From positions 1 to 37,800 of the forward strand of contig JAJZJL010000034.1 in assembly GCA_021810145.1 (NCBI GenBank): DNA of 37,800 nt, written 5' to 3'. Every line of letters starts with the position of its first letter. Position 1 is the stretch's first letter. The translations under genes and the position numbers were made by a program. Under the pieces are notes generated by a model. The model did no database searches. It saw only the letters and a program-made list of their open reading frames with translations, and was not told where the DNA came from. Positions 1 through 8,661 of this stretch are shown here, piece by piece. This DNA comes from Planctomycetota bacterium (GTDB lineage Bacteria > Planctomycetota > Phycisphaerae > WQYP01).

Positions 1-355
1 CTAGGAGTCAGGAGTCAGGAGGATTGTGAAGCGCTGCGCTTTCAATTCCTTCGAGGTTCCAGGTTCTGGAATCTGATCCACCAAGTGCATGAATTAAACA
101 GCCAACGAGTATTGTTTGCGCTCGGCCCAATCCATTAAGGCACCTGCGAAACTGAGGGAATGGCGAAAAGGGCAGAAAAACTGGGGTATCTCCTTGCTCC
201 CCCGTGGACCGTATGCTTTACAGGCCTCATTGACGTTTCTGCCGGGGGTGTTCCTTGCCGATCGCTGCGCCTTGACCTAGAATTGCTTCCGGGAGTTGGT
301 AAAAGCCGGGCGTTTTCTCGGCTTTTGCGCAGCATCTGGAAGGATTGTATGCCCT
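1..355. other. Left-edge non-coding stretch with short heptamer repeats
   Basis: I see no convincing gene here. The first bases hold two perfect direct copies of GGAGTCA (4-10, 11-17) followed by a degenerate copy. At 50-75 there is a second heptamer-like run, GGTTCCA GGTTCTG GAATCTG. A hairpin-forming inverted repeat lies at 301-326. Short frames on both strands in this stretch have no recognisable protein character. Confidence 0.6.
301..326. terminator. Hairpin upstream of the first gene (possible terminator or leader stem)
   Basis: AAAAGCCG (301-308) and CGGCTTTT (319-326) form a perfect 8-bp stem around a 10-nt loop. The terminal T run on either strand resembles a short intrinsic terminator. 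It lies about 30 bases before the chosen start of the gene at 356, so it could instead be a stem in that gene's leader. Confidence 0.4.
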
Positions 356-913
356 ATGGGTGAGAACAGGAAAGCCGCTGATTGGAAGTTTTGGCGCATC
401 GAAAACAAGAAAATATTCATCTATCGTCCGGTCATTACGTTCTGGCTTAAGTTTCGCATTGGCATGTCGGTGCTGGTGGCGATGATCACCGCCGCGTTTG
501 CCATGCTGCTGATTTTTCGTCCGCTCTGGTTTCATCTTGCAAACCCGCGCGCGGGTTATATCATCGGGGCTGTTATGCTGCTGGCCGGCGTGATTCAGAT
601 GTTCCTGATGCTGAATAGTTCGCTGGGCTGCATGGCGGTTGTGCAAAACGACTGCATTAACGTGCGTGGAAAGCGCTACTTCTGGAAACAGATTCGAGAC
701 GTCTCCGTCAAAGCCGGCGCTTTTGGCTCCAAAGGCCAGCCGGCGCTGAAGCTTCATATTGCAAAGCGGCAGGGTGAAAAGCTCATCACCATCATCCCCG
801 AAGGTATGGTTGGTCAGCAGGACCTCGATCAACTGGCCCGCCACATTAAAAAGCTTATCAAACAACTCGCGGATAAACGCACCGGCAATCCGCCGACCGC
901 CGCGGATGCATGA
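356..913 (+). CDS. Small two-pass membrane protein of unknown function
   Basis: The product is 185 aa and I do not recognise a named family. The N-terminal third (MGENRKAADW...) is hydrophilic. It is followed by two hydrophobic segments, roughly residues 34-55 and 64-85, and then a soluble domain of about 95 residues rich in lysine near the end (KKLIKQLADK). This layout, two membrane helices followed by a cytoplasmic domain, is similar to PH-domain-like (bPH/YdbT-type) membrane proteins, but I see no diagnostic motif. A TTG codon at 296 would lengthen the frame through the hairpin at 301-326. The ATG at 356 is preferred because AAGGA lies at 340-344, about 11 bases upstream. The gene is convergent with the cupin gene at 1213-1620 and appears to stand alone. 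Confidence 0.7.
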   Translation: MGENRKAADWKFWRIENKKIFIYRPVITFWLKFRIGMSVLVAMITAAFAMLLIFRPLWFHLANPRAGYIIGAVMLLAGVIQMFLMLNSSLGCMAVVQNDCINVRGKRYFWKQIRDVSVKAGAFGSKGQPALKLHIAKRQGEKLITIIPEGMVGQQDLDQLARHIKKLIKQLADKRTGNPPTAADA

Positions 914-1212
914 GTTGCCGCGCGCAAGGGATGATATCGGAAGAAGTATGATACAACACCGATAACGGGGGATTCATTGTGGCCGTTAGGGGCAGGCCAT
1001 GGCGAGCCGATCTCCAGCGGCAAGGTAAGCCTTCCTGTGGCAGGCGAACGAATTCCTCGAAAATCGCCTCGCCCCATCCCGCCAACGAGGGAATGGTGGC
1101 TTGGGCCGGGTACAGATCGGCATATCGGTTGCCGCATTAAGCGGCGATCATGTTTCGCCCCGGAAAAACGGTTGCTCCGGGGGGTATTGGAGGGGGTTGC
1201 TGCCGGCTTTGT
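914..1212. other. Convergent intergenic region with a GC-rich hairpin
   Basis: This gap of 299 bases separates the stops of two convergent genes. I see no coding sequence. CCCCGGA (1158-1164) pairs with TCCGGGG (1176-1182) to give a 7-bp hairpin that could help end transcription, although no T tract follows on either strand. Confidence 0.4.
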
Positions 1213-1620
1213 TCAGTTTGCTTTTTGTCCCAGATATTGTTCATCACTGACTTTTTCCAGCCACTCAACGACCTTGCCATCCAGTACTTCGGCGATGGCA
1301 ATATGGGTCATGGCTGTGGCGCTCCCGGCACCGTGCCAGTGCTTCTCGCCCGGCGCAATGCACACAATATCTCCGGGATGGATGGCTTCAATCGCCCGGC
1401 CTTCGCGCTGCACGCGTCCGCAACCGGCCGTGACAATCAGCGTCTGTCCCAGCGGATGCGTATGCCACGCGGTCCGGGCGCCGGCTTCAAACGTCACGAT
1501 CACACCGCTGACACGCGCTGGATCAACGCCCTTAAAGGAACCGTCAATTCGCACTGTTCCGGTGAACCAGTCCGCGGGGCCCGGGGTCGATGGCTGCGAG
1601 CCATTGCGTATGATTTCCAT
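1213..1620 (-). CDS. Single-domain cupin, hydroxynitrile lyase-like (GtHNL type)
   Basis: This is a 135-aa single-domain cupin. The metal-binding set is visible as H53, H55, Q59 and H94 ([11 protein letters not shown] and PGEKHWHG), with further histidines at 96 and 106. These residues and the phrases [12 protein letters not shown] and DEQY agree closely with my memory of the manganese-dependent cupin hydroxynitrile lyases of acidobacteria, such as the Granulicella enzyme, even in residue numbering. Many annotations would read 'cupin domain-containing protein' or 'carboxymuconolactone decarboxylase-associated cupin', and the physiological substrate is unknown. The start is firm, since AAAGGAG lies six bases before the ATG. 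It follows the HEAT lipoprotein gene by 13 bases and is probably co-transcribed with it and lnt. Confidence 0.88.
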   Translation of the reverse strand: MEIIRNGSQPSTPGPADWFTGTVRIDGSFKGVDPARVSGVIVTFEAGARTAWHTHPLGQTLIVTAGCGRVQREGRAIEAIHPGDIVCIAPGEKHWHGAGSATAMTHIAIAEVLDGKVVEWLEKVSDEQYLGQKAN

Positions 1621-1633
1621 GGTGTTCTCCTTT

Positions 1634-2644
1634 CTATTGTTTGCCGTGCAGCGCTATTTGTGCCAGCATGTGCAGGTGAATTAATCCCGATGCGGCGGCA
1701 ATGCGCACACGCGGATTCGGATCGGTGAGCATTTTTTCCAGCTTGCCCGCATTGGAGGAAACGGGAATCGAACCCAGGGCCAACGCGCCCAGTGCGCGAA
1801 TATGTGAATTGGGGCTTTGGGATGCCTGCACGGCTATTTTTTCCCCCAGCGTGCTGCCGCGCTGTCCCAGCCCGCGCGCCGCAATCAACTGTGCCGGCGG
1901 CGACGGATCTTTCAATCCGGCCAGCAGCACATTAACGGCGATTGGATTTTGCAGTGTACGGCAGGTTGATAGCGCCGCCAGATGATCGCCGGCATACGGA
2001 CTTAAGCTTAAAGCAACGATGGAATTTACCGCCCGGCGGTATCCCAACCGCGCCAGTGCGGAAGTAACCGCGAGTTTAACGGCGTGGCTGTGATCATTGG
2101 CGTCGGTAAGCAGCAATGCAATGGCGGATTTATCCCCCAGTCGTCCAAGCACAAATGCGGTATTCGCCCGGACAATCGGGTCTTTGGAACTCAGCATGCC
2201 GGGCAATGTGTTCATATAGGTGTTGTCACCCAATCGCGCCAGTGCATAGATCGCCGCGGGCCGCACGCTGACGGTGGGGCTGTGCGCCAGATGAATCAAC
2301 TGTTTTTTCAATGCGGTCATCTTCTGATTGCCCGCCACCATTGCGGCCGTAAACTCAACCATCGGCGAAGGATCAGACAGGCCTCGCCTGACGAGTTGCT
2401 GTGCCAACGGGCGGTGCAGATGTTTGAGACTTTCCAGTGTTATAGCGCGAATGCCTGCATCCGGATTGGCAAAACCCGCGCGCAACACCGCGGCGGGGCC
2501 TTGCAGATGAATTTGCGGCGGAACCGTTGAAGTTGCCGTCGCGGCACAACCGCCAAGCCCCGCAGCCAGCGGCGCGATAATGGAAATAATGGCCGCTCTG
2601 GAAAATCGTTGCAGGTATCCGCCCATGTTCTTTGCGCTTCGCAT
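1634..2644 (-). CDS. HEAT-repeat (PBS lyase-like) lipoprotein
   Basis: This is a 336-aa predicted lipoprotein. The chosen start, [10 protein letters not shown], leads into a hydrophobic signal ending in the lipobox LGGC at about residue 33. After a short linker the rest is built of alpha-helical HEAT/PBS-lyase-type repeats of about 31 residues, visible as recurring phrases such as [28 protein letters not shown] and [12 protein letters not shown]. Such repeats are protein-protein interaction scaffolds, and no enzymatic residues are evident. A TTG codon at 2665 would add seven residues. The ATG at 2644 is preferred because GGAG lies eight bases upstream. It sits 23 bases after lnt and 13 before the cupin gene, suggesting one transcript. 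Lnt, encoded immediately upstream, would complete its acylation. Confidence 0.85.
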   Translation of the reverse strand: MRSAKNMGGYLQRFSRAAIISIIAPLAAGLGGCAATATSTVPPQIHLQGPAAVLRAGFANPDAGIRAITLESLKHLHRPLAQQLVRRGLSDPSPMVEFTAAMVAGNQKMTALKKQLIHLAHSPTVSVRPAAIYALARLGDNTYMNTLPGMLSSKDPIVRANTAFVLGRLGDKSAIALLLTDANDHSHAVKLAVTSALARLGYRRAVNSIVALSLSPYAGDHLAALSTCRTLQNPIAVNVLLAGLKDPSPPAQLIAARGLGQRGSTLGEKIAVQASQSPNSHIRALGALALGSIPVSSNAGKLEKMLTDPNPRVRIAAASGLIHLHMLAQIALHGKQ

Positions 2645-2667
2645 CAGCCGCACTCCATAAAGCAAAA

Positions 2668-4371
2668 TTATTGGCCGCCAGTCCCGGCACTGAGGGACGT
2701 TTGATCCCGTGGCGCACGCTGGCCGCGGAGGTAAAGCCGCCTGGCCAGAGCCAGAGCCATCGCCAGGATCGATAGTATAACCAGCAGCCGCGAAAAGGCA
2801 TTACCGATACGGGAAAACAAGGTAATTCTTGAATCCATGGGCAACCGGGCCACGGCGATTCCCCGAACAAAGGCGCTGCGGCCATGGTGTGTGACGAGCT
2901 TGATAATCTGCCCGTCGGAATTAACAAATCCGCAATATCCTCCATTGACACATCGCGCAATGGGCACCCGATTTTCCACCGCCCGCAACTGATCTGACTG
3001 CAGATGCTGCTGGAGTTCAGGTCGGCTGTCATACCAGCCGTCGTTGCTGATACTCATGAGAAACGCCACGCCCTTCCTGCCATCTCGCACGCGCGCAAAC
3101 ATCCGCGCCGGATGAGACATGACATCTTCATAGCAGATCGGCACGGCAAATCGCCAGGCGGCCTTTCCAGCTGTGAGCGTAAAGCGGCTCCAGCTATTTC
3201 CCGGGGTTAAGGAATAATCGTTATTCGGGCCGAAGGGGGTAAGCCCCAACAGGAAGCGATGCAATGCCGGCCAGCTTTTTTTGAATGGCACATATTCACC
3301 AAAAGGCACCAGGTGTCTTTTGGCATAGTATTGTGGCAATTCACCGGCTGCGGGCGTGAACATCACCGCGATATTCTGCATTTTTCGTGTCTTCCCCGTC
3401 GCGGTAAAATGAATGGCGCTGGTTCCCACAAGCAAATTGACTTTATGACGCACAGAAAAGCCGGCAAGCTCAACGGCAAAATGTTGATCGGCTTCCAGCA
3501 GATGACGCCCGGCGCGGGAAAATTCATCCGGGCTTTGGCTCAGCCACGCCGAGTTCAAAAAGCCGGGAACGGATGTCTCCGGCCATGCAATTAAATCCGG
3601 ATGTTCCGCCGCCGCCTGCACCGACATGGCAAGGTACTTGTTAACCATCGCCTTTTCCTGCGCGGTGTCGGGGGAATCCTTTAGAGTCTGCGGGATGTAG
3701 CGCTGAATGACGGCAATTTTCGGGCCGCGCGGATTCAGCGGTTGCGCCAGGCGGTAAAGTCCGTACAGCCCCGCCGCCAGAAAAATCAGTCCTGCCGCAA
3801 CCGGAGAAATCCACCGCCGGGGGGGTGCAATGCGTACGGCATCGGTAATGGCCCCGCTGGCAATCCCCGCCAGAAAGGTCAAGCCGTACATGCCGAAAAG
3901 ATCAGCCGATTGCAGCAGCACGGTGGCCGGTGCCAGCGCCACGCCGAGGCTGAACCATGGGAATCCGGTAAACAACGTGCCGCGCAAAAATTCCAGTGTG
4001 GTCCATGCCACGGGTACTGCCACGATGGCGGGAATCTTCAGGTCTCGAACCAGGGTGCGCAGAATAAAAACAAATAGTGGAAAAACCAGTGCCAGATAAA
4101 AGCACAGCACCACATAACCCGGCAGCGTAACAATAATCAGCCAATATAAATTGATTGCAAAATAGACGTATCCCAGCAGATAATACCACGCCCACCAGCG
4201 CCAACCCGTTTTACCGCGCAAAGCACAAATGGACATGGGGGCCAGCGCCGCCAGTGCCAGCGGCCAGAGATAAAAAGGGGGAAAAGCCAGTGTCAGGCAG
4301 ATGGGCGTAAGCAGCGAAAGCCAGAGCATGGTCGAAGCGCGTAGAACCGGGTCTTTATTGGTCAAATCCAT
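2668..4371 (-). CDS. lnt: Apolipoprotein N-acyltransferase
   Basis: Lnt transfers an acyl chain from a phospholipid to the N-terminal diacylglyceryl cysteine of lipoproteins in the inner membrane. The 567-aa product begins with several hydrophobic helices over about the first 210 residues and continues into a nitrilase-like domain. The catalytic triad can be read as E265 in IAWPETSVPG, K351 in AKRHLVPFGEY and C413 in VPICYEDV. A last hydrophobic segment near the C terminus (LVILSILAMALAL) completes the family pattern. It is slightly longer than the usual ~510 aa. A TTG at 4431 would extend the N terminus by 20 residues. The ATG at 4371 is chosen because AGAGG lies just upstream and the product then starts directly before the first helix. 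It is upstream of a lipoprotein gene. Confidence 0.95.
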   Translation of the reverse strand: MDLTNKDPVLRASTMLWLSLLTPICLTLAFPPFYLWPLALAALAPMSICALRGKTGWRWWAWYYLLGYVYFAINLYWLIIVTLPGYVVLCFYLALVFPLFVFILRTLVRDLKIPAIVAVPVAWTTLEFLRGTLFTGFPWFSLGVALAPATVLLQSADLFGMYGLTFLAGIASGAITDAVRIAPPRRWISPVAAGLIFLAAGLYGLYRLAQPLNPRGPKIAVIQRYIPQTLKDSPDTAQEKAMVNKYLAMSVQAAAEHPDLIAWPETSVPGFLNSAWLSQSPDEFSRAGRHLLEADQHFAVELAGFSVRHKVNLLVGTSAIHFTATGKTRKMQNIAVMFTPAAGELPQYYAKRHLVPFGEYVPFKKSWPALHRFLLGLTPFGPNNDYSLTPGNSWSRFTLTAGKAAWRFAVPICYEDVMSHPARMFARVRDGRKGVAFLMSISNDGWYDSRPELQQHLQSDQLRAVENRVPIARCVNGGYCGFVNSDGQIIKLVTHHGRSAFVRGIAVARLPMDSRITLFSRIGNAFSRLLVILSILAMALALARRLYLRGQRAPRDQTSLSAGTGGQ

Positions 4372-4488
4372 TGCCTCTGATTCTACGCGAAGTGCAGCGC
4401 ATCGTCGCGTTAATCCTGCCGTGAAGCGCAAGGCTTCCTCAGCCGCTTTGCAGTCTGTCCGCCGTATTTTCGCCGGGCCCTGCGCCCA

Positions 4489-5592
4489 TCAGCGGATAAT
4501 TCGGGCGCTGCCACCATTAAATACGTGCATCAGCTCGGAAAGGTTGATCTGGCTGGTATCCCCGCGGGTGCTTTGCAGCAATGCGCCATGGGCGGCTCCG
4601 AGGTCAACAGAATCCTGCGGACTCATTCCAGTGAGCAATCCATACGCCAACCCGGAGCAAAAACCATCGCCACCGCCAACGCGATCTTCAATTTCCAGGC
4701 CTTCATAACGTCGGCTGTGATAGAATTTGCCTTCCATCCACAAAATGGCCGACCAATTATTGACCAGGCCCGACTTAACCTCGCGCAACGTGGTGCCCAC
4801 CGCTTTAATATTGGGATATTTCCTGACGACCTGTTCCACCATCTTTTCATACGCTCCGGTGTTGAGATCCGAAAGATTGTCATCAACACCCGGCACTTCA
4901 AAGCCCAGTACTTTCTGAAAATCCTCTTCATTTCCAATTAATACATCGACGTGCTTAATCAGACCGGAGGTGACACTTTGCGCCTTTTTGCTGCTCCAGA
5001 GTTTGGACCGGAAGTTCAGATCATAGGAAACCACCGTGCCGGAATCTTTCGCGGCCTTGAGCGCTTCGGCCACCACGCCGGCGGTGCCATCGGAAAGGGC
5101 GGTAAATATTCCACCGGTGTGCAACCACCGCACACCTTTTTTGAATATACGTTTAAAATCAATCATGCCCGGTTGCATATTCATGGCCGCCGAGTGGCCA
5201 CGATCATACATCGTCACCGACGCCCGCACGCTGGTGCCAACTTCCGTGAAGTTCAGTCCGATTCGATCCCTGCGGCCAACGCCGTCATATTCGGCCATGA
5301 CAACATTGCTCATATCTACGCCGACGGCCCGACCATGATTCATAATCAGGCGGCCGACGGGGTTGTCAACCAGCCGGCTGGCAAATGCGGTCCGCAATCC
5401 CAATCGCGACAGTCCATACGCAACATTGTATTCCCCGCCGCCAACCCACACTTCCAGAGAATTGGCAAATTCGATGCGGCCATGTTCCGGCGGTGAAAGC
5501 CGTACCATGCACTCGCCGAGGCTCATTTGATCAAACGTGGATTTTGCGGGGGATTTCATTTTCATTTCCATTCTCCATTCGAGATTTCTCAT
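4489..5592 (-). CDS. PfkB-family sugar kinase, 2-keto-3-deoxygluconate kinase-like
   Basis: This is a ribokinase/PfkB-fold kinase of 367 aa. GGGEYNVAYGLSRLG (about 51-65) is the N-terminal PfkB substrate-binding region, VSYDLNFRSKLW (188-199) and NEEDF (221-225) are typical of KDG kinases, and DRVGGGDGFCSG (303-314) carries the anion hole and catalytic base D309. KDG kinases phosphorylate 2-keto-3-deoxygluconate at O6, feeding Entner-Doudoroff-type breakdown of uronates. The exact sugar cannot be settled from the sequence, and a fructokinase or other specificity is possible. The start is uncertain. A second ATG nine codons in (5565) has GGAG seven bases upstream and may be the true start. It is 117 bases upstream of lnt. 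A 12-bp perfect palindrome upstream (5698-5709) could be an operator. Confidence 0.87.
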   Translation of the reverse strand: MRNLEWRMEMKMKSPAKSTFDQMSLGECMVRLSPPEHGRIEFANSLEVWVGGGEYNVAYGLSRLGLRTAFASRLVDNPVGRLIMNHGRAVGVDMSNVVMAEYDGVGRRDRIGLNFTEVGTSVRASVTMYDRGHSAAMNMQPGMIDFKRIFKKGVRWLHTGGIFTALSDGTAGVVAEALKAAKDSGTVVSYDLNFRSKLWSSKKAQSVTSGLIKHVDVLIGNEEDFQKVLGFEVPGVDDNLSDLNTGAYEKMVEQVVRKYPNIKAVGTTLREVKSGLVNNWSAILWMEGKFYHSRRYEGLEIEDRVGGGDGFCSGLAYGLLTGMSPQDSVDLGAAHGALLQSTRGDTSQINLSELMHVFNGGSARIIR

Positions 5593-5920
5593 ATTCCGAC
5601 GGGATTATTCAAGCGATGCGCCGCCCGTCGCGGCTCACCACCAAGAAAGAAAAGATTAACGGAGTTTTCTGCAAATGCAACTCGCACGATTATTGGTTTG
5701 TGCGCACAATGTGTCATAGTGCATGATCCCCTCACGTGTTTGCGTTCATCTTTATCCAGTGAAAAAACACACAATCTTGGAAATGTTGAGCGTCGGTTTT
5801 CCCCTGCTCTTCGCATGCCATCCGCCGGCGCACAAAATATTGCCCGGCGATTGCCATGTGCTTCTTTCAGAGCCATGCGAATTTGCGGCCATGATGATAA
5901 TTGTTAAAAAAGCTGCCGGG
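5593..5920. other. Intergenic region upstream of the sugar kinase gene
   Basis: This is a 328-base gap between two minus-strand genes. No gene is supported on either strand. It holds the perfect palindrome TTGTGCGCACAA (5698-5709), about 106 bases before the kinase start. I cannot assign a convincing -35/-10 pair. Confidence 0.5.
5698..5709. promoter_or_regulatory. 12-bp palindrome, possible operator for the sugar kinase gene
   Basis: TTGTGC followed directly by GCACAA is a perfect 12-bp dyad. Its place upstream of a sugar-catabolism gene suggests a binding site for a LacI- or GntR-type regulator. That is inference only, since no regulator gene is nearby. Confidence 0.3.
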
Positions 5921-6844
5921 TTAATGATCGCGTTGTGCCAATTCGACAACCAGTTGCGCCAGCGGTTCGGCCAGCGGGCCTAAGCGCTCAGCCATATCCC
6001 GGGCAATTTGCACCTGCTGGGCGAGATGTTCACGCGATTTATCCAATCCCAGCAGTGTCGGATAGGTCAGTTTGCCGATGGCGGCGTCCTTACCGGCTTT
6101 TTTGCCGAGGTTTTCCGCCGTGGATGTGGCATCCAGCACGTCATCCACAATTTGAAAAGCCAGACCCACCGCCCGGCCTAAAGCATCAATGGTTTGTAAA
6201 TCGGTATCGGAAGCACCGCCGGATAATGCACCCATGCGGCAGGCGGCATTGATCAGGGCACCGGTTTTCATACGGTGAATGTGCTGCAGATGTTCCAGCG
6301 AGCCTTGGGTTCCCCGGGATTTTTCCGCCGGATAGCACGTATCGAGAACCTGTCCGCCGATCATTCCGGCTGCCCCGGTGGCAATGCCGAGTTCCCTGAT
6401 CAGCCGCACGGCCAATACCGGATCCGGCACCTGCGTGGCCAGCAATTCAAATGCCATGGTATTCATGGCGTCGCCGGCCAGAATGGCCACCGCATCACCA
6501 TAAACTTTATGGTTGGTGGGCCGCCCGCGCCGGAGATCATCGTTGTCCATCGCGGGCAGATCATCATGAACCAGGGAAAAGCAGTGAATGAATTCCAGTG
6601 CGGCGGCCGCGGGCAAAGCCAGCGTTACGTCACCACCCACAGCGCGGCATGATAACATCGCCAGCGCCGGGCGGATGCGTTTTCCCGGGCCAAAAAGGCT
6701 GTAGGAAATTGATTCCATCAGCAAAGGCGGTGCGTCGTGCACGTTGGCGAGAAACCGGCGCAGAAAATCATCCGTTTGCGTCGCGAATGATTTAACCATA
6801 TCCATCACATTGCTGTTTGATGCAACCGGTGCCGATGCAGCCAT
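5921..6844 (-). CDS. ispA: Short-chain polyprenyl diphosphate synthase (farnesyl/geranylgeranyl type)
   Basis: This trans-isoprenyl diphosphate synthase is 307 aa and condenses IPP with allylic diphosphates to make FPP or GGPP for quinones, carotenoids and undecaprenyl carriers. The first Asp-rich motif is DDLPAMD (94-100), followed by DDLRRGRPT. The second is DDVLD (234-238). GPGKRIRPAL (52-61) is the substrate-binding segment. All active-site signatures are present, but chain length cannot be fixed by eye. The start is firm because TAGGAGG lies just six bases before the ATG at 6844, although the frame is open for 40 more codons upstream. A perfect TATAAT at 6872-6877 (minus strand) supports a promoter immediately upstream. 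It is a single gene, divergent from htrA. Confidence 0.92.
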   Translation of the reverse strand: MAASAPVASNSNVMDMVKSFATQTDDFLRRFLANVHDAPPLLMESISYSLFGPGKRIRPALAMLSCRAVGGDVTLALPAAAALEFIHCFSLVHDDLPAMDNDDLRRGRPTNHKVYGDAVAILAGDAMNTMAFELLATQVPDPVLAVRLIRELGIATGAAGMIGGQVLDTCYPAEKSRGTQGSLEHLQHIHRMKTGALINAACRMGALSGGASDTDLQTIDALGRAVGLAFQIVDDVLDATSTAENLGKKAGKDAAIGKLTYPTLLGLDKSREHLAQQVQIARDMAERLGPLAEPLAQLVVELAQRDH

Positions 6845-7292
6845 GGTGCCTCCTAAAAATTCCGCAGAAAAATTATACCGCAAGACCGCCATTTTCGCAT
6901 TCTCACCGTCCACGCCCATTGAGCACCGCATCACCGCGCGGCGCGGTTCGCCGGTTTCCGGCATGGGTCTGTGACAGATTCCGCAAGCTCTTCATGGCCC
7001 TGATCCTTGGCTTTCTAATTCTGCCGTTACCGTCACCATCAGCCAAATCCATGCTCCAATCCAGGTCGCCATCTCGTATACCCGCCGCATATAAAAATCA
7101 GTTTGCCCGTTGCTTCCCGGGTGGGCCGAGCGGCACTGATCATTGCTGGCTTTTTCATGGTGTTCGCAAGCAATCACATCCATGTTGCAGAAGCGGTCAC
7201 AGGCCTTCCGGCATGAATTTCCCGCCGGTTGCTGGATTCGTATGCCTTGATCCTGTATGACATATGGAATGTTTGGTTCTGGAGATACAGTC
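6845..7292. other. Divergent intergenic region between ispA and htrA
   Basis: This 448-base gap separates two divergent genes. Apart from the ispA -10 element near its left end and the GGAG ribosome site of htrA at 7281-7284, I find no supported feature. Open frames crossing it have no recognisable protein character. Confidence 0.45.
6872..6877 (-). promoter_or_regulatory. -10 element of the polyprenyl synthase promoter
   Basis: TATAAT on the minus strand lies 28 bases before the ispA start codon and about 15 bases before its AGGAGG ribosome site, giving an expected leader of about 20 nt. The -35 region at the 17-base position (ATGCGA) is poor, so an activator may be needed. Confidence 0.5.
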
Positions 7293-8648
7293 ATGCGCTT
7301 ATGCAGAGTTTTCACAGTCTTGATCCTTGCCGGCCTGATTCCCGCAGGCATATGTTCCGCCGCGGCATGGCAGCCGCATGTGAATACCGCCAATCTGCGC
7401 GATACCATTACAGTGCAGATTATTCATCATGCGGAACCGGCCATTGTCTCCATTACCGCCAAGAAGGTTATCACGCGGCAGGTTAATGTTTTCGGGTCCA
7501 TATTTGGAGTACCGACATTCGGTCCGTATGTGCGTGTGCCGGCGGATTTTCTGGGCAGCGGGTTTATCATTCAGAAAAATGGGTACGTGGTTACCAATAA
7601 CCATGTGGTTGATCAGGCCAAAGAGATTTCCGTGACATTATCCGATGGAAAAAAATATGCCGCGCATGTTGTCGGCAGCGATCCGCAGGCCGATCTGGCC
7701 ATATTGAAAATTAATTCCGCATCGGGCCGCAGCTTCCCGACGCTGGCTCTGGGAGATTCTTCCACGCTGATGATCGGTGAGCCTGCGATTGCCGTGGGCA
7801 ATCCGTTTGGCTTCAGTCAGAGTGTGAGTTCCGGAATTATCTCGGCGATGGGAAGAGAAATTCGTGAGCCGAACAATCCCGTCCCGCTTAAAAATCTTAT
7901 TCAAACCGATGCCGCAATTAACCCCGGTAATTCCGGCGGCCCGCTGCTGAATGCATACGGTCAGGTAATCGGGATCAATACCGCCATTCGCGGCAACGCG
8001 CAGAACATTGGCTTTGCCATCGGTGTTAACCGGTTGTATGAACTTATCGGCACGCTGATGAACCCGGAGACCACCAACGGTGTGTTGATTCCCGTCACGT
8101 TTGCCGGGGAAAGAACCTTTCATTCACCGGCCACCATTACCGAACAAGTTGTGCTGGCCGGAACGCACGGACCGGCGGTTAAATCCGTGGATGGCATTGC
8201 CACGCCCGATTTACTTGACGCGTATGCGGCGCTGTTGCAGGTGACATTGCGCCAGAAAAATGTGGTGGTGACATTTTCCAATGGCACAACCCGAAGCTAT
8301 CCCGTCAGTGTGGCACCGCCGACGCCGGCGGAAATCAGGGAATTGCGCGTCATTCAAGCGGTCAAACGGATCATGGGTTGTACGATCGAACAGGTTACAC
8401 CAACCTTGGGGGAAAAGTTTAATCTTGGTGTGAAAAATGGATTGCTGATAACGCAAGTCAATGCGAATTCCATGGCGGCCAAAGCTGGTTTGAAGCCCGG
8501 CGATGTGCTGGTGCAATTAGGCCCGTATCGCATCAGAACCCTTAATGATCTTGGTGCCTTGCTGCCGCGCCTGCCCAACCAGGGGCAGGTTCGGGTGATG
8601 GTTGTTCGCAATCATCGGCTCGGCGTCGGTAACTTGACCATGCCGTAA
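7293..8648 (+). CDS. HtrA/Deg-family periplasmic serine protease with one PDZ domain
   Basis: This is a 451-aa trypsin-fold protease of the HtrA/DegP/DegS group, which degrades or senses misfolded envelope proteins. An N-terminal signal peptide (MRLCRVFTVLILAGLIPAG...) precedes the protease domain. The catalytic triad is H104 (TNNHVVD), D134 (QADLAIL) and S214 (NPGNSGGPL). A C-terminal PDZ domain occupies about the last 90 residues, including VKNGLLITQVN and AAKAGLKPGDVLVQLG. Residues 255-340 between the two are not a clear second PDZ and may be a degenerate one. The start is the ATG at 7293, with GGAG eight bases upstream, not the earlier in-frame codon at 7257. It is convergent with the prepilin gene, with 13 bases between stops. 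Confidence 0.93.
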   Translation: MRLCRVFTVLILAGLIPAGICSAAAWQPHVNTANLRDTITVQIIHHAEPAIVSITAKKVITRQVNVFGSIFGVPTFGPYVRVPADFLGSGFIIQKNGYVVTNNHVVDQAKEISVTLSDGKKYAAHVVGSDPQADLAILKINSASGRSFPTLALGDSSTLMIGEPAIAVGNPFGFSQSVSSGIISAMGREIREPNNPVPLKNLIQTDAAINPGNSGGPLLNAYGQVIGINTAIRGNAQNIGFAIGVNRLYELIGTLMNPETTNGVLIPVTFAGERTFHSPATITEQVVLAGTHGPAVKSVDGIATPDLLDAYAALLQVTLRQKNVVVTFSNGTTRSYPVSVAPPTPAEIRELRVIQAVKRIMGCTIEQVTPTLGEKFNLGVKNGLLITQVNANSMAAKAGLKPGDVLVQLGPYRIRTLNDLGALLPRLPNQGQVRVMVVRNHRLGVGNLTMP

Positions 8649-8661
8649 AACAGCCGTCCGA

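Noticed and set aside
227-865. Open frame of 212 codons on the minus strand opposite the first gene.
   Set aside because: It is His/Gln-rich and motif-free, typical of antisense to a GC-rich gene. The plus-strand frame has membrane helices and a ribosome site.
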